NCBI RefSeq assembly: GCF_036826855.1
Contig: NZ_CP104578.1
Location: forward strand, 2,852,001 to 2,916,000
Source of the DNA: Streptomyces sp. SJL17-4
GTDB taxonomy: Bacteria > Actinomycetota > Actinomycetes > Streptomycetales > Streptomycetaceae
Direction of reading: 5' to 3'
DNA: 64,000 nucleotides
In this document: piece after piece, positions 49,095 to 57,862 of the stretch
Layout: each line of letters opens with the position of its first letter
Numbering within the stretch: position 1 is the stretch's first letter
Made by a program: the position numbers and the translations under genes
Notes under the pieces: model-generated
The model's input: only the letters and a program-made list of their open reading frames with translations
What the model was told of the DNA's origin: nothing
The model's database searches: none

Positions 49095-50056
49095 CAGGCA
49101 CCACTGCGGGCGAGAGCGGGTACGCCGTCCAGGTCGTCCGCCGCGCGCAGTGCCACGGCGCGCATCCACGGGCGGGCCCGCTCGGCGAGCTTCGTCAGCG
49201 GTCCCGCGGGCGCCAGTTCGATGTGCAGCGTCTCCGTGGAGGAGTACGCGGCGATCGCCTGCGCGCACAGGTCCCATCGGACCGCCGACGTGAGCTGCGT
49301 GACCAGTCGCTGCCGGAGGTCGTCCGGCCCGGCCACGAGCGCGCCGTCCCCGTTGCCCAGCATCGCCGAGTCCGGTGTCCGCCACGACACCTGGGCCACG
49401 GCCTGGGCGAACGACTCCTGGGCCGGGGCCATCGCCTCGGTGTGGAAGGCCCCGGCCACCTCGAGACGGACCACGCGCATGCCACGCGGCGGGGTCGTGG
49501 CGAAGTCCTCGGCGGCGGTGAGGGGACCGGCCGCCACGAACTGGTGACTGCCGTTCCAGTTGGCCACGGCCAGTCCCCCGGCGTGGATCGCGTCGACGAT
49601 CGACTCGTCCGGTGCGCCGTCCCTCTTGGACGGCATGCACGCCACCATGCCGGTCGGGGCCGCCGCACACGCCGCCGACATGGCCTTCCCGCGGGCCCGG
49701 GCCAGGACGATCGCCGCCGTCGGTGAGAGGTAGCCGGCACCGGCGGCCGCGGCCAGCTCACCGACGGAGTGTCCGGCGTACAGCACCCGGCCGGGGGCCG
49801 GTTCCAGCCGGGCCCGCAGCCGCTCCAGGGACAGCAGCGCCGCCGCGGTGATCAGCGGCTGCGCGACGGCCGTGTCGCTCATCGCGACGCCGTCCCGGCC
49901 GGCGGCGAGCAGGTCGAGCCCGGCGGCATCGGACCACTCGGCGAGCAGGTCCTGTGCGTGCAGATCCTGTGCGTGCGGTGCCTCCGTCAGCCAGGAGTCG
50001 AGCATCCCCGGGCGGTGCGAGCCCTGTCCCGGCACCGTGATCACGTAGTCGTACAT
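49094..50056 (-). CDS. Malonyl-CoA:ACP transacylase-like enzyme
   Basis: This 320-residue enzyme has the N-terminal VPGQGSHRPGM, nucleophile S97 in GHSVGE and the carboxylate-binding Arg in LARARGKAM. The partner His is in GAFHTEAM. The Arg supports malonyl (or methylmalonyl) rather than acetyl use. It loads extender units onto the cluster ACP. A short in-frame duplication (HAQDLHAQDL, residues 29-38) is visible. Having a dedicated AT suggests autonomy from primary fatty acid synthesis. Confidence 0.92.
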   Translation of the reverse strand: MYDYVITVPGQGSHRPGMLDSWLTEAPHAQDLHAQDLLAEWSDAAGLDLLAAGRDGVAMSDTAVAQPLITAAALLSLERLRARLEPAPGRVLYAGHSVGELAAAAGAGYLSPTAAIVLARARGKAMSAACAAAPTGMVACMPSKRDGAPDESIVDAIHAGGLAVANWNGSHQFVAAGPLTAAEDFATTPPRGMRVVRLEVAGAFHTEAMAPAQESFAQAVAQVSWRTPDSAMLGNGDGALVAGPDDLRQRLVTQLTSAVRWDLCAQAIAAYSSTETLHIELAPAGPLTKLAERARPWMRAVALRAADDLDGVPALARSGA

Positions 50057-50083
50057 GGTGTCTCGCTTTCTTTGGAAGGCAGG

Positions 50084-50551
50084 TCAGTCGTCGCTGCTCG
50101 CCGCGGCGAGGGAGTCCGAGGGCCGGCTGAGGGTGATCGCGCGCTCCACGGTGAGCACGGTCTGTCCGTCGCCGGTCCGGGAGACACCGGAGAACACGGC
50201 GGTGTCCTCGTGCGTGTCGAGCAGTTCCACCGAGTGCACGAGGAGTTCGCCCGCCCGCACCGACCCTTCGAAGCGCAGGTTGCGTGCCGACCCGAACACG
50301 AGGAGCCGGTCGTTCCCCTCGTCCCCGGCGTCGAGCGCGACCAGCAGCCCGCAGGCCTGGAGGAAGGACTCGAGCACCAGGGTCGAGGGGAGCCGGGCGG
50401 GTCGCGCCGATCCGGCGTGGCCGCCGAGTTCGTGCTGGGACACGGCCTTCACCGCGGTCAGCGCACCGGGCCGATGGGCCAGGATCCGGTCGACGTGCAG
50501 CGCCGGGTGACCGTACGGCAGCAGGTCGGCCGGGTCCGGGTACTCGCTCAT
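50084..50551 (-). CDS. Hotdog-fold 3-hydroxyacyl-ACP dehydratase subunit
   Basis: This 155-residue FabZ-like protein has HPALHVDRI near the N-terminus, and LPSTLVLESFLQA contains the position of the catalytic Glu (E61). A candidate His (H45) precedes it with spacing slightly longer than in FabZ. ATG 50551 has GGAGG 8 nt upstream and overlaps the stop of the second dehydratase gene. Paired dehydratases of this kind form heterodimers in highly reducing type II polyketide systems (known); pairing here is inferred. Confidence 0.85.
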   Translation of the reverse strand: MSEYPDPADLLPYGHPALHVDRILAHRPGALTAVKAVSQHELGGHAGSARPARLPSTLVLESFLQACGLLVALDAGDEGNDRLLVFGSARNLRFEGSVRAGELLVHSVELLDTHEDTAVFSGVSRTGDGQTVLTVERAITLSRPSDSLAAASSDD

Positions 50552-50928
50552 GAGGCGGACCTCCAGGTCGCGGCGATCCGGGCGCACCGCCGGCCGTCGA
50601 CGGTGCAGGTCGTCGTGGTCGACAGCAGCGGGCGCGTGCCGGTGACGCGCGTGTCGAACAGCACCTCGTCCCCGGCCAGTACGGGCAGGCTGAACCGGGC
50701 CGACTCGACGGAGACCAGTTCGATCCCTCCGAGTACGCCGTCCAGATGGAGTTCGAGCATCTGCTGCACGCCCTCGATCAGGAACACCCCGGGGTAGACC
50801 GTCAGCGAGGGGAAGTGGCCGGACAGGTACGGGTCGTCGGCGCTGACCTTCTTGCGCCCGACGAATCCGCCGTCCTTCGTCTCGATGCCGTCGACCGCGG
50901 TGAGGGGCAGCTGTCGGGTGGCGGTCAT
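50548..50928 (-). CDS. Hotdog-fold 3-hydroxyacyl-ACP dehydratase (FabZ-like)
   Basis: This 126-residue protein has the full FabZ active-site pattern: H38 in SGHFPSLTVYPGV and E52 in LIEGVQQM. It should dehydrate 3-hydroxyacyl-ACP to trans-2-enoyl-ACP. Its ATG overlaps the MFS stop (ATGA), and its stop overlaps the next dehydratase. An in-frame extension to 51003 is inside the MFS gene and rejected. Confidence 0.9.
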   Translation of the reverse strand: MTATRQLPLTAVDGIETKDGGFVGRKKVSADDPYLSGHFPSLTVYPGVFLIEGVQQMLELHLDGVLGGIELVSVESARFSLPVLAGDEVLFDTRVTGTRPLLSTTTTCTVDGRRCARIAATWRSAS

Positions 50929-52457
50929 CGCCGGTCGTCCTGTCGGCGGAGCAGCAGGAGCACGGCCACCACCGACACCGCGGCGAGCACCACCGAGATC
51001 CACATCACCTGGTGGAACGCCGAGGCGTGGGCCGACGCCAGGGCGTCGGCCTGGTCCGGGTACTGCTCGAAGAGCCGCTTGACGTCACCGGCGGCGAGTT
51101 CGTCGGCCGCGGTGGCGGAGTCCAGGCCCGCGGGCAGGGACGCCGCCGAGAGCTGCGTATGGACGAAGGACGCGACCAGGGCGACGACCACCACCGAGGC
51201 GAGGGATTCCGCGGCGAGGCGGATGGTGTTGAACATCCCCGCCGCCATCCCCGCCGAGGTGTTCGGTACGGAGCCGACCGCGGCACCGTCCATGACGCCG
51301 TTGAGGACGCCGACACCGGCTCCGGTCACGATCAGCGGGACGGCCAGCACCCACAGGGCGCTGTCGCCCTCGGCGAAGGTCAGGCCGAACGCGCCGACGC
51401 CGATCAGCGCGAGGCCGCCGGCCAGGATCAGCCTCAGCGGTACGCCCGCGGCGCTCAGCCTGCCGGACACCATCGGGACCAGGAAGATCGGCACGGTCAG
51501 CAGCAGGATCCGCAGACCGGCCGCCCCGTTGCCCAGTCCGCCCACGCTGAAGAGGAAGGCGGGCAGCAGCAGGAGCAGACCGATGAAGCCGAACGCGAAC
51601 TCGATGTTGACCAGGTTCACCGTCAGGAACTGCCGGTCGGAGAAGAGGCTCAGTTCGAACATCGGGTTGCTCGTGCGTCGTTCGTGGGCGACGAACAGGA
51701 CGAAGGCCAGCACCGCACCCGCGAACAGGGCGATGGTGCGCACGTCAGCCCACCCCGACTGCGGGCCCTCGATCGTGCCGATCGTGAGCAGCAGCAGCGC
51801 GACGGTGAACAGGCCCGCTCCCAGGAAGTCGAACCGGCTGCCACCCCGGTTGCGCGACTCGGGCAGCAGGAGGGAGCCGAGCAGCCCCAGCGCCACGATC
51901 ACGGCGTGGAAGCCGAACACCGCACGCCAGTCCAGGAGTTGCGCGATCACGCCGCTGATCGTGGGCCCGAGCGCGAGCCCGGCGCCGATCACCACGCCGA
52001 CGAGACCGAAGGCCTTGGCCCGGGCCGGGCCGTCGAACGCGTTGGCCACGATGGCCGTCATCGACGTCACGATGGCGCCGGCGCCGATTCCGGCGACGGC
52101 CCTGGCCACGTCGATCACCAGCGTGTCCTGGGCCAGGATGGTGGCCAGCAGGGAGACCAGGTACATCCCGGCACCGAGGCGGAAGACCCGGCGCCTGCCG
52201 TACCGGTCGGCGAGTACGCCGGTGGCCAGCATGGTGCTCGCCGCGGCCACGTTGTAGGCGTTGACCACCCATTGGAGCGGGGCGAGGCCGCCGCCGAGAT
52301 CGGTGCCGATTCCGGGCAGCAGCAGCGGCGTGCCGCTGACGCCGAGGGGGACGATGACGACTGCCACCGCGGCCACCGCGAGCACCAGCCATGCCGGGCT
52401 GCGGCGCGCGGGGGTTTCGTCGGCGCCCGTGTGGAGGACGGACTCCGTGCTGGTCAC
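50925..52457 (-). CDS. MFS exporter of the EmrB/QacA (DHA2) group
   Basis: This 510-residue protein with about 14 membrane segments has motif A GVLADRYGRRRVFRLGAG and motif C-like GLALGPTISGV of drug:H+ antiporters. GTG 52457 follows AGGGG at 7 nt. It probably exports the cluster product and gives self-resistance. It heads the unit MFS-DH-DH-AT-PPOX-PPTase, all coupled by stop/start overlap except the short gaps before AT and PPTase. Confidence 0.93.
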   Translation of the reverse strand: MTSTESVLHTGADETPARRSPAWLVLAVAAVAVVIVPLGVSGTPLLLPGIGTDLGGGLAPLQWVVNAYNVAAASTMLATGVLADRYGRRRVFRLGAGMYLVSLLATILAQDTLVIDVARAVAGIGAGAIVTSMTAIVANAFDGPARAKAFGLVGVVIGAGLALGPTISGVIAQLLDWRAVFGFHAVIVALGLLGSLLLPESRNRGGSRFDFLGAGLFTVALLLLTIGTIEGPQSGWADVRTIALFAGAVLAFVLFVAHERRTSNPMFELSLFSDRQFLTVNLVNIEFAFGFIGLLLLLPAFLFSVGGLGNGAAGLRILLLTVPIFLVPMVSGRLSAAGVPLRLILAGGLALIGVGAFGLTFAEGDSALWVLAVPLIVTGAGVGVLNGVMDGAAVGSVPNTSAGMAAGMFNTIRLAAESLASVVVVALVASFVHTQLSAASLPAGLDSATAADELAAGDVKRLFEQYPDQADALASAHASAFHQVMWISVVLAAVSVVAVLLLLRRQDDRR

Positions 52458-52486
52458 TGGGGGACCCCTGTCTGTGAGTACTGGCT

Positions 52487-52661
52487 TACGCGGCGGGCGA
52501 ACCCGCGAACGAGGCATGGCCTACGCGGCGGGCGAGCCCGCGAACGAGGCATGGCCTACACGGCGGGCGAACCCGCGAACGAGGCATGGCCTACGCGGCG
52601 GGCGAGCCCGCGAACGAGGCGTGGCTTACGCGGTCAGCGAGCCCGCGAACGAGGCGATGGC
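52487..52661. repeat. Five 35-bp tandem repeats overlapping the hydrolase 3' end
   Basis: Units of TACGCGGCGGGCGAACCCGC plus 15 nt recur at exactly 35-nt intervals from 52487. The last copy contains the stop codon and final codons (ASFAGSLTA) of the alpha/beta hydrolase gene. Copies differ by one to three bases. The array looks like amplification of that gene end. Confidence 0.92.
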
Positions 52662-53903
52662 GCGGACGAGGGAGTTGGCGGGCAGGTCGGCGAAGAGGAC
52701 GTCGTGGTGGCTCAGTGCCTTGTCCTCGACGAGGTCGAGGCGGCTGATGGCCGACAACTGGGCGAGTTCCTTCGCGGCGTCGAGCGAGGAGCCGTTGGTG
52801 AACGCGGAGGCGTAGGCCAGCACCGGCACGTCGATCTCCGCGGCGTGCAGCCCGCGCAGGCCGAGCAGCTCGGTGATCTCGTTCTGCCGCAGCGAGTCCG
52901 CGGCGATGAGGTCGAGCAGCGTGCGGTTCAGGGTGTGCCACTGGAACGCACCGGCGCCGAGCGAGTGGGCGTGCGCGACGACACCGAGCCGGGTCGGCCC
53001 GTCCTGCACCCAGTTCCCGCCGTCGAAGTGCCCGGCCGTCACCCCGTAACCCGGCTTGGCGTTGCCCAGGTTGACCAGGGCGGCGAAGACCTCGTGGTTG
53101 GTCGCCCCGGCCGGCACGGGGTACCGCGCGGGCAGGTGGGCGGCCAGCGGCGAGACGGCGGTCGGCTGCTCCAGGAGCGCCCTGGCGGCCAGCTTGTAGA
53201 ACTGCGCGGCGGACTCCGGCGGCCCGTCGAAGCCGAGGGTGGCCGAGGTCGAGGTCTCGGTTTCGAACACACCGCCCGCCCGGATGCCGCCCAGCCAGCC
53301 GCGTGCCGTGTCGAGGTCGATGCCGAACTCCATGCCCGCGCCGCGGAAGGCGTTCAGGGCACCGCCGTCGACGAGGACCAGACCGTCGATGCTCCGGTGG
53401 CCGCCGACCCCGTCGAAGTCCCAGGACGCGTAGTGCACGGCCTCGGCGGCGCCCACGGAGTGCCCGCCGAGCAGGACCTTGCGCCCGCCCTCGGCGGCGG
53501 CCGCGACGGCCACCCGGATGTCGTCGACCAGGACCTGCAGACCCCACTCGGCGTACGCGGCGAAGTTCGCCGGCTCGGGGCTCCGGTAGCGGCCTTCGAG
53601 GTAGTAGGCGAGGGCCTCGTCGAGCGGCGCGTCGGCCCGGGAGGTGTCGGTGAGGAACACCTCGCGCCGGTCCATCGCCCAGAACTGCACGCCGGGGGTG
53701 ACCGCGGCGACGGTCCGGCCGAGGGCGGTGAAGCCGGCGGCCGCGCCCTCCTTGCCGCCGAGGAACAGCATGACGGTCGAGGCGTCGGGGTCGCCGATCT
53801 TCAGCAGACCGATCGAGGCGTCCGTGCCGCTGCTGTCCGGCACCGGAAGAGTCACGTACTCCTCGCGCCACGGGTAGTACGAGGTCGTCCGGGCTGCGTT
53901 CAT
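52626..53903 (-). CDS. Alpha/beta hydrolase
   Basis: This 425-residue protein has nucleophile motif GGHSVGAAEA in a hydrolase fold (LGGKEGAAAGF upstream as possible oxyanion loop) and a conserved Asp/His region near the C-terminus (LSHHDVLFAD). ATG 53903 is used. There is no signal peptide. It may release or edit acyl chains, or hydrolyse a lactone. Its last codons lie in the 35-bp repeat array, while its upstream spacer has the 27-bp repeats. Confidence 0.85.
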   Translation of the reverse strand: MNAARTTSYYPWREEYVTLPVPDSSGTDASIGLLKIGDPDASTVMLFLGGKEGAAAGFTALGRTVAAVTPGVQFWAMDRREVFLTDTSRADAPLDEALAYYLEGRYRSPEPANFAAYAEWGLQVLVDDIRVAVAAAAEGGRKVLLGGHSVGAAEAVHYASWDFDGVGGHRSIDGLVLVDGGALNAFRGAGMEFGIDLDTARGWLGGIRAGGVFETETSTSATLGFDGPPESAAQFYKLAARALLEQPTAVSPLAAHLPARYPVPAGATNHEVFAALVNLGNAKPGYGVTAGHFDGGNWVQDGPTRLGVVAHAHSLGAGAFQWHTLNRTLLDLIAADSLRQNEITELLGLRGLHAAEIDVPVLAYASAFTNGSSLDAAKELAQLSAISRLDLVEDKALSHHDVLFADLPANSLVRAIASFAGSLTA

Positions 53904-53939
53904 GGTGTGTGGTGCCTTTCGCTGGGTTCGGGGTTCTGC

Positions 53940-54020
53940 GGTTGCCGCGGGTGCGGCGGGCGAACGGGTTGCCGCGGGTGCGGCGGGCGAACGGGTTGCC
54001 CGGGGTGCGGCGGGCGAGCG
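53940..54020. repeat. Three 27-bp tandem repeats
   Basis: Units starting GGTTGCC at 53940, 53967 and 53994 share GGTGCGGCGGGCGAACG-type ends, similar to the core of the 35-bp array. They fill the spacer between the fabG-like and hydrolase genes. Confidence 0.9.
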
Positions 54021-54022
54021 GG

Positions 54023-54733
54023 TCACAGGCCCATCCCGATGCCGCCGCCGACGGGTATCGAGGCCCCGGTGATGAACGCGGCCTCGTCGGAGATCAGGAA
54101 GCCCACGAGAGCGGCCACCTCCTCGGGCGTACCGGTCCGGCGCAGCGGCGTCTGGGAGACCACCTGGTCGCGCCTGCGGTCCGACAGGCCGGCGATCATC
54201 TCGGTCTCGATGAGGCCGGGCAGGACGGCGTTGGCGGTGACGCGCGCCCGGCCCAGTTCCCAGGCGAGGGAACGGGTCAGGCCGATCAGGCCGCTCTTGG
54301 ACGCGGAGTAGCTGGTCTGCCCCGGCGAGCCCCACATCCCCATGACCGAGGAGACGAACACGATCCGGCCCCACTTGTTCGCCACCATGTCGGACACGGC
54401 CTCGCGCACCACGTTGAAGGCGCCCGTGAGGTTGGTGTCCAGCACGCCGGCGACGTCGTCGGGGGTCTGGGTCATCAGCAGCCCGTCCTGGGTGATGCCC
54501 GCGCTGCTGACGACGACGTCGATCTCGCCGAGGATCTCCCGTGCCTCGCGCACCGCCGAGGCCACCGACTCGGGGTCGCGGACGTCGCAGTGGACGAACG
54601 AGACGCCGTCCACCTCGGGGCGGTTGCTGCGGTACGTGCCCACCACGCGGTATCCGCGCTTGGCCAGGTCCCTGGCGATGGCCTCGCCTATGCCGCGGTT
54701 GGCCCCGGTGACAAATGCCGATCGCGAGCTCAT
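54023..54733 (-). CDS. 3-oxoacyl-ACP reductase (FabG-like SDR)
   Basis: This 236-residue short-chain dehydrogenase has the NADPH motif VTGANRGIGEAIA at residues 8-20, NNAG-equivalent VSSAGITQDG, and catalytic Ser and Y-x-x-x-K in VFVSSVMG and SYSASKSG. The C-terminal VGGGIGMGL matches FabG. It reduces beta-ketoacyl-ACP, or possibly a butenolide formed by the AfsA-like enzyme. ATG overlaps the HAD stop. Confidence 0.94.
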   Translation of the reverse strand: MSSRSAFVTGANRGIGEAIARDLAKRGYRVVGTYRSNRPEVDGVSFVHCDVRDPESVASAVREAREILGEIDVVVSSAGITQDGLLMTQTPDDVAGVLDTNLTGAFNVVREAVSDMVANKWGRIVFVSSVMGMWGSPGQTSYSASKSGLIGLTRSLAWELGRARVTANAVLPGLIETEMIAGLSDRRRDQVVSQTPLRRTGTPEEVAALVGFLISDEAAFITGASIPVGGGIGMGL

Positions 54734-55398
54734 CGCGACACTCCTTCACTCTTCGTCGCGTCGCTCACCATCGAGTCGATGAGTGCGATCGCGGATTTCG
54801 TCGCGTCTCCGCCGGAGAGCACGCCGGTCCAGCCGGCCCGGCGGGCGCCCGCGACGTTCTCGGGCAGGTCGTCGGCCAGGACGTGGAACGCGGGTGCCAG
54901 GCCCGAGCGGGCCTCGGCGAGACGGAACATCTCGGATTCGGGTTTGCGGGTTCCGACGTCGCAGGACAGCAGCACGTCGTCGAAGGTGTCCGCGACGGCC
55001 GGGAAGGACGCCAGGGGCGTCCGCCACTCGGCCGGCAGATTGGAGAGGAGCCCGACGAAGGCGCCCGCCGCCCGCCACTCCCGCAGGGCCGCCACCCAGG
55101 CGTCGTCGAGCCGCTGGTCGCTCCACCATCGCGTGGCGAAGTCGGACAGGTCGGCGGTGATGCCGAAGCGCTCAAGCAGCTCCCGCTCGATCTCCCCGGT
55201 CCAGCGGCGCTCGTCGAGGACCCCCGAGTCGAGCACCGCCATGCCGTCCGGGCAGCCGTGGCGCTCGGCGATCGCGCGCAGGGACCGGCGGATCTGCTCG
55301 GGCGTGTGGTTCCTGCCCTCGCAGAACCGCCGGACCCCCTCGGCGAGGGGCGGGGTGAGGACGCCGCGGAAGTCGCTCCAGATCGCGAGTCTCGTCAC
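54730..55398 (-). CDS. HAD-superfamily hydrolase
   Basis: This 222-residue protein has motif I WSDFRGVLTPP, motif II LLSNLP, motif III Lys in GTRKPESEMF and motif IV VLADDLPENV. The nucleophilic Asp is present, but the usual +2 Asp of phosphatases is Arg. GTG 55398 overlaps the AfsA-like stop. In methylenomycin-furan pathways a HAD phosphatase acts directly after an AfsA-family enzyme (known), so a dephosphorylation or related role is plausible here, tempered by the changed residue. Confidence 0.85.
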   Translation of the reverse strand: MTRLAIWSDFRGVLTPPLAEGVRRFCEGRNHTPEQIRRSLRAIAERHGCPDGMAVLDSGVLDERRWTGEIERELLERFGITADLSDFATRWWSDQRLDDAWVAALREWRAAGAFVGLLSNLPAEWRTPLASFPAVADTFDDVLLSCDVGTRKPESEMFRLAEARSGLAPAFHVLADDLPENVAGARRAGWTGVLSGGDATKSAIALIDSMVSDATKSEGVSR

Positions 55399-56342
55399 GA
55401 CCGGCCCACCACCGGTGTCACCATCGACGCCAGTTCGAACCACATCTCGGTGACGACGACGTCGTTCTGCCGGCAGACGACCTCGACCTCGTCACCGTGC
55501 TGACGGGCGACGACGGCGGTCTGGGTGTCGAGTTCGGCGAACCCCGGGAACTCGGCACGGCAGCCGCTGATGATCCAGTCCACCGGTCGCTCCGTGCAGG
55601 CCAGGGCGAGCTGTCGGCCTGCCTCGATGAGGACCATCGCGGGGTAGTGGTCGTAGTCGTGGTCGAACAGGCTCACGTTGGCCAGATCCGCGTCGAGGAT
55701 CGCGGTGGCACCGTCGGCGGTCCGCCGCAGTCCGGCGAGGACGACGTTGGCCGTCTGCGTCCGGCCGACCCGGTCGGGCTCGACGATGTCCTGGTGGCGC
55801 CGGAAGGTGGCGCGCATCGACGCCGTGGTCGGTGCCGCGGAACCGTTGCGCTGGTAGGCGCGCAGGTCCGGATACCGCCCCTCGGCCACTCCCTGGACCG
55901 CCATCCGCGAGCTCAGCACCGGCTTGTCCGAGCCGGTGACGACGGCCTCCTGCGAGTAGACGATCTGCTTCGGCGACCCGTCGCCGCGCAGCTTCATCTC
56001 CTCCATGGAGGTGGTGATCATCAGCTCCTCGCTGGAGTTCGCCAGCGTGTCGACGTTGCTCAGCCGGACGTCGATGGAGTTGAAGAACGCCGCGACACCG
56101 AGCGGCAGGCCTTCGTACCGGTGGGCCGCGCTGATCGCCGCCTGCCGGCAGGCCTCGGTCATCAGCAGGACGTCGAGCCGGTGTCGGCCGTGGTGGTCGA
56201 GGTAGTAGGGGCTGATGTCGGTGGTGACCGTCGTCGCGTGGTACCGGTGTTCGGCGTCCCGGCTCGGCGGGGAGACCAGGATCTCCCTCGGGTGGGCACG
56301 GTGCACCAGTTCTTGCGAGATGCGCTTCACGGCAGTGGTCAT
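55395..56342 (-). CDS. AfsA/ScbA-like A-factor biosynthesis hotdog protein
   Basis: This 315-residue protein equals AfsA/ScbA in length and has two AfsA-type hotdog repeats: the first with SQELVHRAHPREILVS, LLMTEACRQAAIS and AHRYEG; the second with YDHYPAMVLIEAGRQLAL. AfsA enzymes join a beta-ketoacyl-ACP to dihydroxyacetone phosphate, giving the precursor of gamma-butyrolactone or furan signals. It lies inside an operon with KSalpha/KSbeta, ACP, ketoreductase and HAD protein, which could supply and process the acyl partner. Confidence 0.88.
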   Translation of the reverse strand: MTTAVKRISQELVHRAHPREILVSPPSRDAEHRYHATTVTTDISPYYLDHHGRHRLDVLLMTEACRQAAISAAHRYEGLPLGVAAFFNSIDVRLSNVDTLANSSEELMITTSMEEMKLRGDGSPKQIVYSQEAVVTGSDKPVLSSRMAVQGVAEGRYPDLRAYQRNGSAAPTTASMRATFRRHQDIVEPDRVGRTQTANVVLAGLRRTADGATAILDADLANVSLFDHDYDHYPAMVLIEAGRQLALACTERPVDWIISGCRAEFPGFAELDTQTAVVARQHGDEVEVVCRQNDVVVTEMWFELASMVTPVVGRS

Positions 56343-57862
56343 GTGGTGCCGGCCCCCTTGCCGGCCGTGTCGGGAGTGAGCTCGGCCACGATCCCGTCCG
56401 GGCGCACCACGCAGGTGACGCGTCGGCTGATGCCCAGGGCGGACCGGAGGGCAGGGCCGGAGAGCGACACGACGTCGAGCCCCGCTCCCCCGGCGGCCGC
56501 GTGCCGGACCTTCGTGTGATGGCCCGGCGTGCCCGCGGGGTCGAACTCGATGGCGACCGGCTCCGTCGGCGAGAGGAAGTCGTGCAGGCGTGTCCCGGCG
56601 GACGCGTCCGTGGGAATCTCCACGTTCGGCAGCCGGGCGTGGCTGCGGAGGACCCCGACGGCCTTCGGCCGCCCCTGTCCCGGGCCCGGGCTGAACCGCT
56701 GGACGATCTGCGTCTGGCGGGGGATGACCACGCGGTCGAGCAGGCCGGTGCGCTCGGCCCCGTACAGCGCCGCGTCCCGCAGGCGCCGGCGGAACCCGCG
56801 TACGCCCCACAGCCGGGTCTGGAGGTCCGTGTCGCGCAGCACGTTCTCGACGACCTGGTGGCGCTCGTCCGACCACTGCGTGAAGACCCGCTCGGAGTCC
56901 GCGGTGGGCACCGAGCCCCGGCAGATCCCGCCGAGGCGCCACGCCAGGCTGGTCGCGTCCTCGACACCGGTGTTGATGCCCTGCGCGCCCGCCGGGCTGT
57001 GCGCGTGAGCGGCGTCCCCGACGAGGAAGACCCTGCCCTGCCAGACGCGTTCCGCCGCCTTGCGGTGGATACGGAACCGGCCTGCGGCGTGGCCGTCGAG
57101 GAACCGCACCGGGACCGGCGACCGCTGGCTCACCACGCGCGCCACCGTGTCGACGAGTGCTTCGCCCTCCGGGATCTCGCGGGGTGCGCTGATGAAGGCG
57201 CGCCACTGCTTGTCCGGGAGCGGCACCATGACGAGTACACCGGTGTCGGTCATGAAGTAGTGCGCGGAGTCGGTGGCGAGCCCGGTGTCACAGGGGCCGT
57301 CCGACAGCAGGAAGGTCTGCTCGTACGTATGGCCCTCGAAGCCGATGCCGGTGGCGGAGCGGACGGAGCTGTGGACGCCGTCCGCCCCGATCACCCAGTC
57401 GTACGTCTCTTCCCGCGTGGTGCCGGTGTCCAGGTCGGCGAGCGTGGTGGTCACCGTGTCCGCGTCCTGCCGCAGGCCGGTCAGTTCCGTGTGGGTACGG
57501 ATCGAACCGCCGAGTGCGGAGAGCCGCTCCCGCAGGACGCGCTCCGTGGTGTGCTGAGGGATCGCCAGCGCGTACCGGTACTTGGTGTGGCGGAGCCTGC
57601 GGAAGGTCAGGCTGGCGACGCGGGTCCCGTTGGAGTGGTAGTGCTGGCCGGTGAGGGGGTGTCCCTCGGTCTCCAGCCGGTCGGCGACGCCGAGGCCGTC
57701 GAAGACCTCCAGCGCGCGCGGCCACAGGACGACGGCCTTCGGGTGGGTGTGCGGGCTCGCTGCCTTGTCGACCACCGTCACCGGCACGCCCTGGAGCCGT
57801 AAGGAGACGGCTGCGGCCAGGCCGACCGGGCCGGCGCCCACGATCAGAACGCGAGGGCTCAT
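56339..57862 (-). CDS. FAD-dependent aromatic-hydroxylase-type monooxygenase
   Basis: This 507-residue flavoprotein has N-terminal IVGAGPVGLAAAVSLRLQG for FAD, the DG motif VIGADGVHSSVRSATG and the second FAD motif VFLVGDAAHAHSPAGAQG. The C-terminal thioredoxin-like part is shorter than in phenol hydroxylases. It uses NADPH and O2 to hydroxylate or epoxidise. It overlaps KSbeta and the AfsA-like gene by ATGA on both sides. Confidence 0.94.
   Translation of the reverse strand: MSPRVLIVGAGPVGLAAAVSLRLQGVPVTVVDKAASPHTHPKAVVLWPRALEVFDGLGVADRLETEGHPLTGQHYHSNGTRVASLTFRRLRHTKYRYALAIPQHTTERVLRERLSALGGSIRTHTELTGLRQDADTVTTTLADLDTGTTREETYDWVIGADGVHSSVRSATGIGFEGHTYEQTFLLSDGPCDTGLATDSAHYFMTDTGVLVMVPLPDKQWRAFISAPREIPEGEALVDTVARVVSQRSPVPVRFLDGHAAGRFRIHRKAAERVWQGRVFLVGDAAHAHSPAGAQGINTGVEDATSLAWRLGGICRGSVPTADSERVFTQWSDERHQVVENVLRDTDLQTRLWGVRGFRRRLRDAALYGAERTGLLDRVVIPRQTQIVQRFSPGPGQGRPKAVGVLRSHARLPNVEIPTDASAGTRLHDFLSPTEPVAIEFDPAGTPGHHTKVRHAAAGGAGLDVVSLSGPALRSALGISRRVTCVVRPDGIVAELTPDTAGKGAGTT

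Noticed and set aside
52487..52661. CRISPR array
   Set aside because: Units are directly abutting at 35-bp periodicity with no variable spacers, and no cas genes are nearby.
51012..54311. 1099-codon plus-strand frame
   Set aside because: Gly/Val/Glu-rich antisense of the MFS, hydrolase and fabG genes, continuing through non-coding repeats.
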